Assembly: GCA_003280995.1 (NCBI GenBank)
Contig: QCDG01000009.1
Span: 1 to 64,000, forward strand
From: Prochlorococcus sp. AG-355-A09
GTDB taxonomy: Bacteria; Cyanobacteriota; Cyanobacteriia; PCC-6307; Cyanobiaceae
Length of the DNA stretch: 64,000 nucleotides
Reading direction: 5' to 3'
Shown: one piece after another, positions 47,207 to 54,779 of the stretch
Position numbering within the stretch: the stretch's first letter is position 1
Layout: every line of letters begins with the position of its first letter
Translations under genes and position numbers: made by a program
Notes under the pieces: model-generated
What the model saw: only the letters and a program-made list of their open reading frames with translations
What the model was told of the DNA's origin: nothing
Databases searched by the model: none

Positions 47207-47238
47207 TAAATCAGCATTTTTACTGATTTACTTTCTTT
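47207..47238 (+). terminator. Possible terminator after the 33-residue peptide
   Basis: TAAATCAG (47207-47214) pairs with CTGATTTA (47223-47230), then a T-rich CTTTCTTT. The stem is AT-rich, so strength is doubtful. Confidence 0.4.
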
Positions 47239-47281
47239 ATAAGAAAGACTTAAGTTTAATTTGTTGAATAGGAGGGATCTA

Positions 47282-47323
47282 ATGATTGACAGTCCACCAG
47301 TGGAGTTAGATTATAAAATTTAA
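47282..47323 (+). CDS. Candidate 13-codon micro-ORF in a small RNA
   Basis: ATG at 47282 follows AGGAGG with a 5-base gap. The peptide is MIDSPPVELDYKI. Within it TCCAC-CA-GTGGA forms a hairpin. A strong terminator lies 27 bases after the stop. It may be a translated micro-ORF or simply part of a small regulatory RNA of about 110-130 bases. Confidence 0.35.
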   Translation: MIDSPPVELDYKI

Positions 47324-47349
47324 ATCTAGATAAAACTAATGCTAAATCT

Positions 47350-47383
47350 GGAATGAATCTTCTTTTTGAGATTCATTCCTTTT
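47350..47383 (+). terminator. Rho-independent terminator of the micro-ORF/sRNA locus
   Basis: GGAATGAATCT (47350-47360) pairs with AGATTCATTCC (47369-47379), 11 perfect pairs, followed by TTTT. Confidence 0.75.
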
Positions 47384-47493
47384 AAATTTCTTTCTAAAGA
47401 AATGTGAAATTATAAATATTAAATTTTTAAAATAAAAATCTGTTCATATTAAAATGATTAGATGTTAAAGACACTTGAAGGAAGTGATTAACT

Positions 47494-47676
47494 TTACCTG
47501 AATCCAAAACGAGTTTTTTGCTCCTCCTTTTCTGCCCATTCATTCATAATTAGTTTCAGTAAACTTTTAACTTCCAAATTCGAAGCATCAGTATCTTTTT
47601 GAAGATTAATACAAATGTGTTTAATTTCCTCATAAGCATTATCAATTAATATTGTTTTTTGATCTGGATTAGCCAT
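47494..47676 (-). CDS. 60-residue hypothetical protein
   Basis: Soluble helical protein (MANPDQKTILIDNAYEEIKH, then LEVKSLLKLIMNEWAEKEEQKTRFGFR). No known family. It follows the 65-residue membrane gene in the same orientation. Confidence 0.5.
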   Translation of the reverse strand: MANPDQKTILIDNAYEEIKHICINLQKDTDASNLEVKSLLKLIMNEWAEKEEQKTRFGFR

Positions 47677-47682
47677 AGAATT

Positions 47683-47880
47683 TTAAAATGCTCCATTACA
47701 GTCGAACCCGCTGCAGTTAATAACCCTAAAAATATTCATTACAAAGTTGTGGAATCTTTCATCATAGAAAAATGCCCAGGTTGTAAATATAGCAAAACCA
47801 GAGACAGCAAAAGCAGCATATTGAAGCCAATGTATTCCATAGCTGTCTAATCCATTTTTATCAAAATCAGAATTACTCAA
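47683..47880 (-). CDS. 65-residue membrane protein
   Basis: MSNSDFDKNGLDSYGIHW, then a helix (YAAFAVSGFAIFTTWAFFY) and a tail with two cysteines (INCSGFDCNGAF). Unknown; possibly thylakoid, given its Hlip neighbour in the same orientation. Confidence 0.55.
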   Translation of the reverse strand: MSNSDFDKNGLDSYGIHWLQYAAFAVSGFAIFTTWAFFYDERFHNFVMNIFRVINCSGFDCNGAF

Positions 47881-47976
47881 TTGCTTTTTTATTTATAATA
47901 AAAATTTTTTTTTTAAAAGGAGAGTTTGTTTTGAACGAGAGATTTATTCTCTTTAAAACTTTAATGTATTTATCTT

Positions 47977-48231
47977 TTAAATAAAACCAGGTATTATCCA
48001 CCCAAAAAAACCGTAGTTTATTATCAAAGCTAAAAAACCAATCATAGCTAATCTCCCATTTGTTATTTCGGCATTTTTCCAAAATTTCCCCATGTAGTTT
48101 TTTATTTTTTTCGAATTTTTATCTATCAAATAATTTGGTTCTAAAGGTTCCTGCAACCTTTTTATGGTGTATAAAGAGAATTGAATAGTTATTGCGATGA
48201 TAACAATTATAAAACTAGTAAGAGCATCCAT
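47977..48231 (-). CDS. hli: High-light-inducible protein (Hlip/Scp), with extra N-terminal helix
   Basis: An 84-residue protein. The C-terminal helix has AEITNGRLAMIGFLALIINYG, the ExxNGRxAM chlorophyll-binding motif of Hlips. An additional N-terminal helix (LTSFIIVIIAITIQFSLY) precedes a linker with EPLEPNY. Most Prochlorococcus Hlips have a single helix, so this is a two-helix variant. Hlips bind chlorophyll and carotenoid and quench excess energy under light stress. Confidence 0.9.
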   Translation of the reverse strand: MDALTSFIIVIIAITIQFSLYTIKRLQEPLEPNYLIDKNSKKIKNYMGKFWKNAEITNGRLAMIGFLALIINYGFFGWIIPGFI

Positions 48232-48577
48232 TTTTATATTTCATATGTGATCATTTTGTAAGCCAAAATTAAATGACATTTTATGTATCAAACATTTCCT
48301 TATTTCTGCTTAATTGACAGAGGAAACCTTAACTTGAATTATTAATGAATGTAACATATTTAAAAATAATTAGTATGAAATCTTACTTTTTCTTTGGATT
48401 TAACACTTTTAAAGACTAATGTGTTACATTAATGTGTTATTTATATCCTTTGACTTTTCTTAATTGAATTGCAGAAAGCCTTAAAATTTTTCGTAAATTC
48501 AGATAATGTATTAAATTTTTACTAGAAATATAGATTTAAGATAATTTATTTAATAAAAATTTAATAACTAGAAATTA
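48232..48577. other. 346-base region without a convincing gene; short repeats
   Basis: AT-rich intergenic DNA upstream of the hli gene. At about 48418-48445 TAATGTGTTACAT is followed directly by TAATGTGTTATTT, a 13-bp direct repeat containing the dyad AATGT-GTT-ACATT. A related AATGTAACAT lies near 48349. These could be regulator sites for hli. No RNA gene is recognised. Confidence 0.35.
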
Positions 48578-48697
48578 TTACTTTTGTTTGATTTCAGGAA
48601 GGTAAAATTTATTGCCTAATGTATAACCAATCGACATGAGTACGAACCCAACAAGTTGCGGTAAATGAGAATTTGCTAGAGAGATTTTTTCAATCAT
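48578..48697 (-). CDS. 39-residue one-helix membrane protein
   Basis: Starts MIEKISLANSHLPQLVGF, with helix LVGFVLMSIGYTLG and tail NKFYLPEIKQK. ATG start and clean stop; similar in plan to the peptide at 44610. Unknown function. Confidence 0.5.
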   Translation of the reverse strand: MIEKISLANSHLPQLVGFVLMSIGYTLGNKFYLPEIKQK

Positions 48698-48748
48698 TTC
48701 TCAATGTATAAACTATTATCATAATAAAAAATTTTTAATATTGTAAGT

Positions 48749-48919
48749 CTATTTTCTTTTTGATTCTTTAATTTCCCCAGATTTTTTTAGTGAATTAACA
48801 AGCCTTTCATTTTCTGTTTTTAAATTTTCTAATGCAGATTTTGTGAATTGTTCTTTAGCCTCAAATTTTGCTGAACTTATAACTTTTTTATTCGGGAGTT
48901 TTTTTTTCGGTTCTGGCTT
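48749..48919 (-). CDS. Small lysine-rich coiled-coil protein
   Basis: About 56 residues from MKPEPKKKLPNKKV (an ATG 5 codons earlier is also possible). The ending ALENLKTENERLVNSLKKSG resembles the end of the small protein at 52728 (KVLTNENDFLVKNLKKAG), suggesting a small paralogous family. Confidence 0.45.
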   Translation of the reverse strand, partial: KPEPKKKLPNKKVISSAKFEAKEQFTKSALENLKTENERLVNSLKKSGEIKESKRK

Positions 48920-49020
48920 CATATTAAACAGCATTTTAAAAATTTTAGAAGTTATTTTTTTTGCATTAGGTATTATTTTTTACAGTTTTCTGGTTAATAA
49001 TATTTGTTTACATAGACAAA

Positions 49021-49233
49021 TTAATCTTTATCTTTTGGGAGCCTTAACCATCCAGAAGTCCATTCTGATTTTAATTTTGTCCATAGGATCCTTTTAATAT
49101 CTTTTTTATTTTTGGTAGGAAAAATATCAACCCATCTATCTTCATTTTTACCACCATAAGCTTTAACTTGAAAATGCCTATTACCATTAATAGTTTTTGG
49201 TGCTGTCCAACAAAGAGTAGGAGGCCATTTCAT
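49021..49233 (-). CDS. 70-residue hypothetical protein
   Basis: Tryptophan-rich and compact: MKWPPTLCWTAPKTINGNRHF, then RWVDIFPTKN and WTSGWLRLPKD. The composition suggests a small beta-rich fold. I recall similar short proteins in Prochlorococcus, without known function. Confidence 0.6.
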   Translation of the reverse strand: MKWPPTLCWTAPKTINGNRHFQVKAYGGKNEDRWVDIFPTKNKKDIKRILWTKLKSEWTSGWLRLPKDKD

Positions 49234-49256
49234 GAGAAATTTTAAAAGTTGAAAAA

Positions 49257-49343
49257 CTAAAGATTGCTTTGCCCAGTTAAAACTAAACCATAATATGCAA
49301 TCGTACCAAGGATAAGTACGATACCTAGTATCCTAATAATCAT
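49257..49343 (-). CDS. 28-residue one-helix membrane peptide
   Basis: Starts MIIRILGIVLILGTIAYYG and ends LVLTGQSNL. It is a single helix with almost no polar part. Similar in form to small cytochrome b6f subunits such as PetN/PetL but not assignable. Confidence 0.45.
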   Translation of the reverse strand: MIIRILGIVLILGTIAYYGLVLTGQSNL

Positions 49344-49402
49344 GATTTGATTTTTTAAATTCAAACCATATTAGAGAAATTTTATAAATTTGAGTTGAAG
49401 AT

Positions 49403-49621
49403 TTAATATTTTCTAATTTTTCCTTTTTTATTTCTAACTATGGAGTGGCAAGATTCAGGATGCCATTCATTCTGAATTTTGCCAATAAAATCATAAATAA
49501 ATGAATCGGGACATCCAGTTTCTTTTTGAAGTTCTGAAAGTTCTTCTTTAATGAATTCATATACACTCGTTATTACCCCTAAATTTTCTTCTTGAGAGGG
49601 AGCCCATTTTTTATTCTCCAT
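49403..49621 (-). CDS. 72-residue hypothetical protein
   Basis: Soluble acidic protein (VYEFIKEELSELQKETGCPDS, then WHPESCHSIVRNKKGKIRKY). Its start overlaps the end of the 63-residue gene by 11 bases, so they are coupled. Confidence 0.5.
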   Translation of the reverse strand: MENKKWAPSQEENLGVITSVYEFIKEELSELQKETGCPDSFIYDFIGKIQNEWHPESCHSIVRNKKGKIRKY

Positions 49622-49802
49622 TAATATTTTTTAAATTATTTTCCACAATATCGTAATAGGTTATGTCTCCATAATCAGCATCTGAACAACATAAATCTCC
49701 ATATAGTTCCTCTAACAAATCGTACGCATCTGAATACTTATCAAAACTTTGAGATGTTAGTTCGTCATCTTTTCCATCAATTCTAATTATTTTGTAGGTC
49801 AT
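49611..49802 (-). CDS. 63-residue acidic hypothetical protein
   Basis: Starts MTYKIIRIDGKDDELTSQSF, then YSDAYDLLEELYGDLCCSDADYGD. The layout (short strand, then helix with acidic loop) is common in small cyanobacterial proteins of unknown role. First gene of the pair with the 72-residue protein. Confidence 0.55.
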   Translation of the reverse strand: MTYKIIRIDGKDDELTSQSFDKYSDAYDLLEELYGDLCCSDADYGDITYYDIVENNLKNINGE

Positions 49803-49862
49803 ATTTTACTTAGATGCAAAAAGTATTTTTTGATTCATTAGATCATCTTATAAATAAAAATC

Positions 49863-50069
49863 TTATTTAGGAGTATTAGTTGGGTAAAGCTTCTGAATTT
49901 TATTTTTCTGAATTTTTATTTTTCTCCTTTCATATTTTTTTGCCATTATTTTTCTGATAAATAATTGTGGGATAAGCCAAATTAACGCAATAGCTATAGC
50001 CATGAAAGCAGGATTTCTCCACGTTAACCTAATAATCTCTTGTATAAATTCTTGATTGAAAATTTCCAT
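49863..50069 (-). CDS. 68-residue single-pass membrane protein
   Basis: MEIFNQEFIQEIIRLTWRNP, helix AFMAIAIALIWLIPQLFI, then a strongly basic tail (KKYERRKIKIQKNKIQK). Unknown; the tail should lie on the cytoplasmic side. Confidence 0.55.
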   Translation of the reverse strand: MEIFNQEFIQEIIRLTWRNPAFMAIAIALIWLIPQLFIRKIMAKKYERRKIKIQKNKIQKLYPTNTPK

Positions 50070-50243
50070 ATATTAAATTTTGATGATAAAAATATCTTTG
50101 CTTTCTTTTTTAAAATTTTTTAAAATTCCTAACTCATCATAACCTTAAAAAATCTAATAAGGAATTTTATAAATTTTTTCTTTTTCTAGTTTGTTTTCTT
50201 TTATATTTGGATCAAGATTGATTTTTTATTTTTTAGTTTAGAG

Positions 50244-50909
50244 ATGTCTACTTATCTAATTACAGGATCAAATAGGGGTATTGGATTAGAACTATGCAGG
50301 CAAATTCATAAGAGGGGAGATAATGTAATTGCAACGTGTAGGAAAGCTTCAAAAGAACTTAGAGATTTAGGAGTGAGAATTGAAGAGAATATAGAAATTT
50401 CTTCTGATAAGTCGATAACAAATTTGTGTAAAAAACTATCTGGAGTTAATTTAGATTGCTTAATTCACAATGCAGGAATTTATGAATTTAATTCTTTCGA
50501 AAACTTAGATAAAAAAAGTATTTTGCAGCAATTTGAAGTTAATGCATTGAGCCCAATATGTATGACCCAATCACTTAAACACCTTTTAAAAAGATCTTCT
50601 AAAGTTGCTTTTATCACAAGTAGAATGGGATCTATTGAAGATAATTCATCTGGAAGTTCTTATGGCTACAGGATGTCTAAGGTAGCTTTGTCCATGGCAG
50701 CAAAATCACTTTCTATAGATTTATCAAGAGATGATATTTATGTAGCTATTTTGCATCCTGGTTTAGTGAGTACAAGAATGACTGGCTTTACAAGAAATGG
50801 AATTAGTCCTGAAGAATCAGCAAATGGCCTTTTAAAACGTATTGATTCTTTAAATAAAAATAACTCGGGTACGTTTTGGCATGCCAACGGAGAGGTTTTG
50901 CCTTGGTAA
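50244..50909 (+). CDS. Short-chain dehydrogenase/reductase
   Basis: A 221-residue SDR. The cofactor motif TGSNRGIGLEL (TGxxxGxG) is near the N-terminus, then the NAGIYEF strand motif. The catalytic serine is in FITSRMGSI, and YxxxK is in SYGYRMSK. The N-terminal R preceding GIG suggests NADP(H). Cytoplasmic; substrate unknown. It stands alone among small genes. Confidence 0.9.
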   Translation: MSTYLITGSNRGIGLELCRQIHKRGDNVIATCRKASKELRDLGVRIEENIEISSDKSITNLCKKLSGVNLDCLIHNAGIYEFNSFENLDKKSILQQFEVNALSPICMTQSLKHLLKRSSKVAFITSRMGSIEDNSSGSSYGYRMSKVALSMAAKSLSIDLSRDDIYVAILHPGLVSTRMTGFTRNGISPEESANGLLKRIDSLNKNNSGTFWHANGEVLPW

Positions 50910-51041
50910 TATTTATATTTTGATTTTTAAGAGATTTATATTGTTTATTTGTTAAAAAACTTTTAAATTTTTAACGAATTTCTTTCCTTGTTTCATTCTT
51001 TTAGTTATCTTAAAAAAAACATTAGTAAAGGAGGTGATTCA

Positions 51042-51164
51042 TTGTCGTATCTACCGAAAAATGCGGTTATCAAAGGGGCCGTGAATTCAGTATCTTCATC
51101 ACATTCATCGGTCTCTTTTTCTTTGATTAAGAAAAAAGGTTTTATAATCAATAGATTTATATAA
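51042..51164 (+). CDS. 40-residue micro-protein with an exceptionally strong ribosome-binding site
   Basis: TTG at 51042 follows AAAGGAGGTGATTC (51028-51040 region), which matches the complement of the 16S rRNA 3' end over nearly its full length. The peptide starts MSYLPKNAVIKGAV, is serine-rich in the middle (NSVSSSHSSVSFSL) and ends with a basic IKKKGFIINRFI. A strong terminator follows 18 bases after the stop. The unit is monocistronic, about 150-200 bases. No family recognised; it may be a secreted or membrane-active peptide or a dual-function RNA. Confidence 0.6.
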   Translation: MSYLPKNAVIKGAVNSVSSSHSSVSFSLIKKKGFIINRFI

Positions 51165-51182
51165 ATCAGTCACTTAATAATT

Positions 51183-51220
51183 AAAAGCTCTGCATCTCAT
51201 GAAGTTGCAGAGCTTTTTTT
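51183..51220 (+). terminator. Rho-independent terminator of the 40-residue gene
   Basis: AAAAGCTCTGCA (51183-51194) pairs perfectly with TGCAGAGCTTTT (51206-51217) and continues into TTT. It is one of the strongest hairpins in the window. Confidence 0.9.
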
Positions 51221-51250
51221 ATAAATTTAAATAGTCTTTCAAAATTTACT

Positions 51251-51352
51251 CTATCTTTTTTGGCCGAAGTAAATTAAGGCTAAAAAAGATAAAGTGCTTA
51301 CCAAAGCGATTAAGTACCATCCAGTTGAGGAGTTGCTAGTTACTTCGGTCAT
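51251..51352 (-). CDS. 33-residue one-helix membrane protein
   Basis: MTEVTSNSSTGWYLIALVST, then LSFLALIYFGQKR. Its ATG directly follows the TAA of the gene before it. Last of four tightly spaced small membrane genes (51251-51924). Confidence 0.55.
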   Translation of the reverse strand: MTEVTSNSSTGWYLIALVSTLSFLALIYFGQKR

Positions 51353-51442
51353 TTATTTTGATTTATCAGAGGAATTGATTATTTGAGTGAAAATCACAAT
51401 TGATATCATTAAAAAAACTAAAAGGATGTAAGTTACGTTCAT
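51353..51442 (-). CDS. 29-residue one-helix membrane peptide
   Basis: MNVTYILLVFLMISIVIFTQ followed by IINSSDKSK. It starts one base from the stop of the 84-residue gene and ends against the start of the 33-residue gene. Confidence 0.5.
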   Translation of the reverse strand: MNVTYILLVFLMISIVIFTQIINSSDKSK

Positions 51443-51697
51443 TTATAGAAAAATGCTAATTATCAAAAAGATTATTCCTAAAACTACCGTGACAATTGCT
51501 CCATCTACTAATAAGTCTTTCCATGTATAACTTTTAAGCATCCTTGTTTTATCTTCTTCACTCATAAGGTTCTTTAACCACGTCCAATCTAAAAGCTGTG
51601 TCAATGCAACACCAAAAATTAAATGACCAAACAAAATACCAATTAGATCAATTCTAGAAATATCTTTAGTGAGACTTGTAATAATAAAAAAGTCCAC
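51443..51697 (-). CDS. 84-residue two-helix membrane protein
   Basis: Two hydrophobic helices (about 18-35 and 65-83: LVDGAIVTVVLGIIFLIISIF) flank an acidic loop (LMSEEDKTRMLKSYTW). It shares its first base with the end of the gene upstream. No family recognised. Confidence 0.6.
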   Translation of the reverse strand: MDFFIITSLTKDISRIDLIGILFGHLIFGVALTQLLDWTWLKNLMSEEDKTRMLKSYTWKDLLVDGAIVTVVLGIIFLIISIFL

Positions 51698-51924
51698 TAG
51701 CTTTTTTCTTTATTAGATAAAGCACCACCTTCTTCTTTGTATTTTTCCCAAGCTTCGCTTATTTTTGCTTTAGAGAAATTTTGTTTTCCCTCAGAGATTT
51801 TATTTTTGAGGTTATTTAAACTATTAGTCAGTTCTTTTTTTGTTGGTTCGTCAAGAAAGTTTGATGTTAATTTCCATAAATACCAGCTACTAGCTAGAAG
51901 AAGAATTAATCCGAGTAATTGCAT
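51697..51924 (-). CDS. 75-residue membrane-anchored helical protein
   Basis: N-terminal helix (MQLLGLILLLASSWYLW), then a charged helical domain (PTKKELTNSLNNLKNKISEG, AWEKYKEEGGALSN). First gene of the four-gene small membrane operon. Confidence 0.55.
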   Translation of the reverse strand: MQLLGLILLLASSWYLWKLTSNFLDEPTKKELTNSLNNLKNKISEGKQNFSKAKISEAWEKYKEEGGALSNKEKS

Positions 51925-52015
51925 ATTAGTTTTTTACCATCCTACAACTTTTCAAATGGTTTCGATAAATTAATTTATTTAATACCTGCAGAAATTTTTC
52001 TGACTTAAATAAAAA

Positions 52016-52171
52016 TTAAAACTTTAACCAATGGAAAAATATTCTATCCAGCAGCCATATAGTTAGACCCCCTTCTAGGAAAGCTAACCAATACATTCCA
52101 TAATCAGAAAACCCCATTTGTTCTTTAACTGTTTTAATCAATTTTTTGTGAGCTTGAATGAGATCTTTCAT
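52016..52171 (-). CDS. 51-residue membrane-associated protein
   Basis: Amphipathic N-terminus (MKDLIQAHKKLIKTVKEQMG), then FSDYGMYWLAFLEGGLTIWLL as one helix. It lies 16 bases after the DnaJ-zinc-finger-like gene, in the same orientation. Confidence 0.5.
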   Translation of the reverse strand: MKDLIQAHKKLIKTVKEQMGFSDYGMYWLAFLEGGLTIWLLDRIFFHWLKF

Positions 52172-52187
52172 GAACAATCAAAAATTT

Positions 52188-52439
52188 TTAAACCTGCTGA
52201 ATTTCTTTAATTAAAAAACCCTTCCCATAGCAAGATAGACATGTTTTAGTCTCATCTAATGAAATTCTTAGAAAACCTGCTCCATTACACCTAAAGCAAA
52301 TTACTTTAGTGTTTGAATAGATCTTTGATTTAATTTTAGCAGCACGATTTAAGTAAGAAACAGTTTCTTTACGACCGTTTGCTTGAGCAGCTTTATTTAA
52401 AAGCTTTTTATAACTGACTTTTAGTTCTTGGGTATTCAT
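52188..52439 (-). CDS. Small DnaJ-type zinc-finger-like protein
   Basis: An 83-residue protein. A helical N-terminus precedes CFRCNGAGFLRISLDETKTC, then LSCYGKGF: two CxxCxGxG repeats that bind one zinc, as in DnaJ or BSD2. No J domain is present. BSD2-like proteins assist folding of Rubisco or membrane complexes, and a small chaperone or disulfide role is plausible here. Confidence 0.78.
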   Translation of the reverse strand: MNTQELKVSYKKLLNKAAQANGRKETVSYLNRAAKIKSKIYSNTKVICFRCNGAGFLRISLDETKTCLSCYGKGFLIKEIQQV

Positions 52440-52727
52440 CTTTTGAAATGAACTATGATGCTGATACAGGAAAAGCTGAATGTTTAAATAATTTAAATAA
52501 TTTTCCCGTTTATATTTCTAATCTGATCTCTTATTGAGATTTAAACAATATAACTAGGATTTGGTTTATATGTTTAATATCTGGAGTAATTAGTTTGTAT
52601 ATTTAATAGAAATTTTATATTTGATAGAATGAACGTATTTGTGATCATTCAAGAAAATATTTTTTTTGTCTTTGAATGGAAGTTTAAATAATTTATTTTT
52701 TGAAAAGTATTTAAAAGCTCTAGTAGA

Positions 52728-52853
52728 TCATCCAGCCTTTTTGAGGTTTTTTACTAAAAAATCATTTTCATTAGTAAGAACTTTGAGCTTAGATTTTTCC
52801 AAATCTTTTCTGATTTTTGAATTTAAATCCTTTTTTGTCTCATTTAGATTCAT
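52728..52853 (-). CDS. 41-residue charged helical protein
   Basis: From ATG at 52853: MNLNETKKDLNSKIRKDLEK, then KLKVLTNENDFLVKNLKKAG. The open frame extends upstream but the added residues look non-coding. The ending resembles that of the protein at 48749. Low certainty. Confidence 0.4.
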   Translation of the reverse strand: MNLNETKKDLNSKIRKDLEKSKLKVLTNENDFLVKNLKKAG

Positions 52854-53386
52854 AAGAATTGTTCTTAAAATTATTAAAAGACAAATGTGATCATAGTGAT
52901 CCCAAAAAAAATTTGTGGATAGTTTTTTCTTAAAAGGAGATAATATTTTATTTTGCACATAGAAATTCAAATTTAATCAACATATTGTGGAAAACCCTGT
53001 TGAAAAACACTTAAAAAGTGGATAACTCTTCGGGAGCATTATCAAAACACGCTTTTCTGGAAAAATTTTTAAGTATTAATGCTTCATCAAAAAAAATAAA
53101 ATATAGTTTAAAAGCTAACATAATCTCTTGTTATAACTGTGGGATCATTACTTTTTAAAAAAGATAAATTTTCTATACCAGAAGCTCATGTTGATAATAA
53201 ATTTAAAAAGTTTTTTCTTCATGATGTATCAAATTGAAAATTAAAGTGAAGAAAAATCAATCTAAACTTGAAATTTTTAATTTTTGCCATAGCTGATTAA
53301 AAATTGTTTAATTCGGTTTTCTCTATGCAAATATTTCTCAAACCCAAAGCTAATCAAATAGGGTTAGCAAAGTTAAAAAATTTTAA
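52854..53386. other. 533-base low-coding region with DnaA-box-like sites and one doubtful ORF
   Basis: Three 9-mers on one strand resemble reversed DnaA boxes: TTGTGGATA (52913), TGTGGAAAA (52986) and GTGGATAA (53018). A 32-codon GTG-started frame at 53139-53237 (MGSLLFKKDKFSIPEA...) may be a small gene but has no supporting signal. Otherwise AT-rich with nothing recognised. Confidence 0.4.
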
Positions 53387-53623
53387 ATGACAGAAGAAAA
53401 AAAGGATTCAAAAAAATGTTCTGGAAGGAAAAACATTATGTTTGCCTATGGTTTTATACAACTTGGTTCTAGTTTCGTATCTGCAATAGCTTTAGCTGCA
53501 ATCGCTTTTGGATTCTGTTCAGTAAAAAAAGAGTCTAAACTTTTCAACAAATGTGTTGCTGAAATTATTGAAGATGGTGGTACCAATTCTGAGGCTGTAA
53601 GGTATTGCAACGGGGGCAATTAA
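53387..53623 (+). CDS. 78-residue membrane protein with cysteines
   Basis: Basic N-terminus (EEKKDSKKCSGRKN), hydrophobic segment (FIQLGSSFVSAIALAAIAFGF), then an acidic tail with NKCVAEIIEDGG and AVRYCNGGN. Four cysteines in total; the two in the tail could form a disulfide outside the cytoplasm. Unknown family. Confidence 0.6.
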   Translation: MTEEKKDSKKCSGRKNIMFAYGFIQLGSSFVSAIALAAIAFGFCSVKKESKLFNKCVAEIIEDGGTNSEAVRYCNGGN

Positions 53624-53644
53624 AATCTCTCTCAGAATAATTAA

Positions 53645-53887
53645 GTGGACTCAACCTGTGATTTGATTATTGACTCTTTAAAAGAGGAGCCAATTGGAGA
53701 AACTGATCATTTTATTTGGTTTATAACAGATATTGGCATCGTTGCACTATTTAAAAGAGAGGAAAACTTTGAAACTTATAGTTCGAATGTCGAAATTGAG
53801 GCAAATAAAATTGCTTTAGATATAACTAAAGAAGAGAAAGAGTACCTCAAAATAAAAGAGAGACAGGTGTTCTTGTTTTATTCATAA
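53645..53887 (+). CDS. 80-residue acidic hypothetical protein
   Basis: GTG start at 53645. Soluble, acidic (DSLKEEPIGETDHFIWFITD, then EIEANKIALDITKEEKEYL). It lies 21 bases after the previous gene and is likely cotranscribed. Confidence 0.5.
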   Translation: MDSTCDLIIDSLKEEPIGETDHFIWFITDIGIVALFKREENFETYSSNVEIEANKIALDITKEEKEYLKIKERQVFLFYS

Positions 53888-53895
53888 TCTAGGAT

Positions 53896-54090
53896 TTAGT
53901 AAGATGGCTCAAGGTTAAAGGCCGGCTCCATAATATTGCTTTCGCTAACTAATTCGTAGGTTAGCTCTTTATCTAGGGCATTTATATAAGATGTATAAAG
54001 TTTTCCCCAAACAAATTCAAATTCATCTTTACTTAAATTCTTGAAAAGAATTTCTCCTTTGAAGTAAATGTGATAAGAATCATTCATCAT
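53896..54090 (-). CDS. 64-residue hypothetical protein
   Basis: MNDSYHIYFKGEILFKNLSK, then EFVWGKLYTSYINALDKELT. The 'K-NLS-EEF' plus hydrophobic layout is common in short picocyanobacterial proteins of unknown function. It converges on the 80-residue gene. Confidence 0.55.
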   Translation of the reverse strand: MMNDSYHIYFKGEILFKNLSKDEFEFVWGKLYTSYINALDKELTYELVSESNIMEPAFNLEPSY

Positions 54091-54184
54091 GGAAAATTAA
54101 TCTTATTCTTTTTAACGCAATGAAATATGTATGTAGTATTAGGTGCTACTAAAAGAAATTTATATTTAGAAGTTAGAAATACTT

Positions 54185-54496
54185 TTAGACTATCCGTGTA
54201 TTCATTTTTTGTTTTTTGAATAATCCTACTGTCTCATCAAGATCCATACACGGCTGAATGCTTATATCCATTAACCTTCTCCATGGATGCCATTGCTTCC
54301 AAATTGTCTCAAGAGAATCTGCACTCACTACAGAATGTCCAATCCCATTTTGAACCATAAAAATCCAAGAATGAACCTCGTAGTTTTCAGGTCTGTTTTG
54401 GGGACCTCCTGATTCATACCAATTAATTAGCATTTCTGCCCCTTCTTCTTGATCTTCGCCATCTGTAAATTCGTAGGAAATCAAATACCTTTGCAT
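54185..54496 (-). CDS. DUF3303 family protein
   Basis: A 103-residue protein. MQRYLISYEFTDGEDQEEGAE, the GHSVVSADSLETIWKQWHPW block and MDISIQPCMDLDETVGLF match DUF3303, a ferredoxin-like-fold domain of unknown function. Standalone. Confidence 0.78.
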   Translation of the reverse strand: MQRYLISYEFTDGEDQEEGAEMLINWYESGGPQNRPENYEVHSWIFMVQNGIGHSVVSADSLETIWKQWHPWRRLMDISIQPCMDLDETVGLFKKQKMNTRIV

Positions 54497-54779
54497 ATAG
54501 ATTATTATTAAAATCTCTAAACTATTTTAACTCTAGATTTAGATATTGCCTCCCAATTTAATTAATGCTATGAAGTTTATAGAAGTGATTTTTTTGAATG
54601 ACTGAAAGATTTTGGAAAGTTAAAAAGAATATTTTGACTAATTTATCTTTTATAAATAAGACAATCTTGAAGTATTTTCAAAACCATGATCTGTTTGTAT
54701 AGCTCCAGTTAACAGATAAAATTTGATACTTTTTAAAATACCTTAAATTAGTTACCATATTTGTACTGTATAGATACCA
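54497..54779. other. 283-base intergenic region with one doubtful micro-ORF
   Basis: A 34-codon frame at 54598-54702 (MTERFWKVKKNILTNLS...) starts with ATG but has no Shine-Dalgarno or terminator support. The DNA just before the 127-residue gene contains GTACTGTATAGATAC, which resembles an NtcA site but has 9 rather than 8 spacer bases. Nothing else recognised. Confidence 0.3.

Noticed and set aside
47873..48082. 69-codon reverse-strand frame overlapping the Hlip gene
   Set aside because: Same strand but different frame from a clear NGRxAM protein; composition is poor.
52666..52890. 74-codon forward frame opposite the 41-residue gene
   Set aside because: F- and K-rich reading of an AT-rich stretch with no start signal; looks like an antisense shadow.
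54763..54777. NtcA site GTA...TAC before the 127-residue gene
   Set aside because: The spacer is 9 bases instead of 8.
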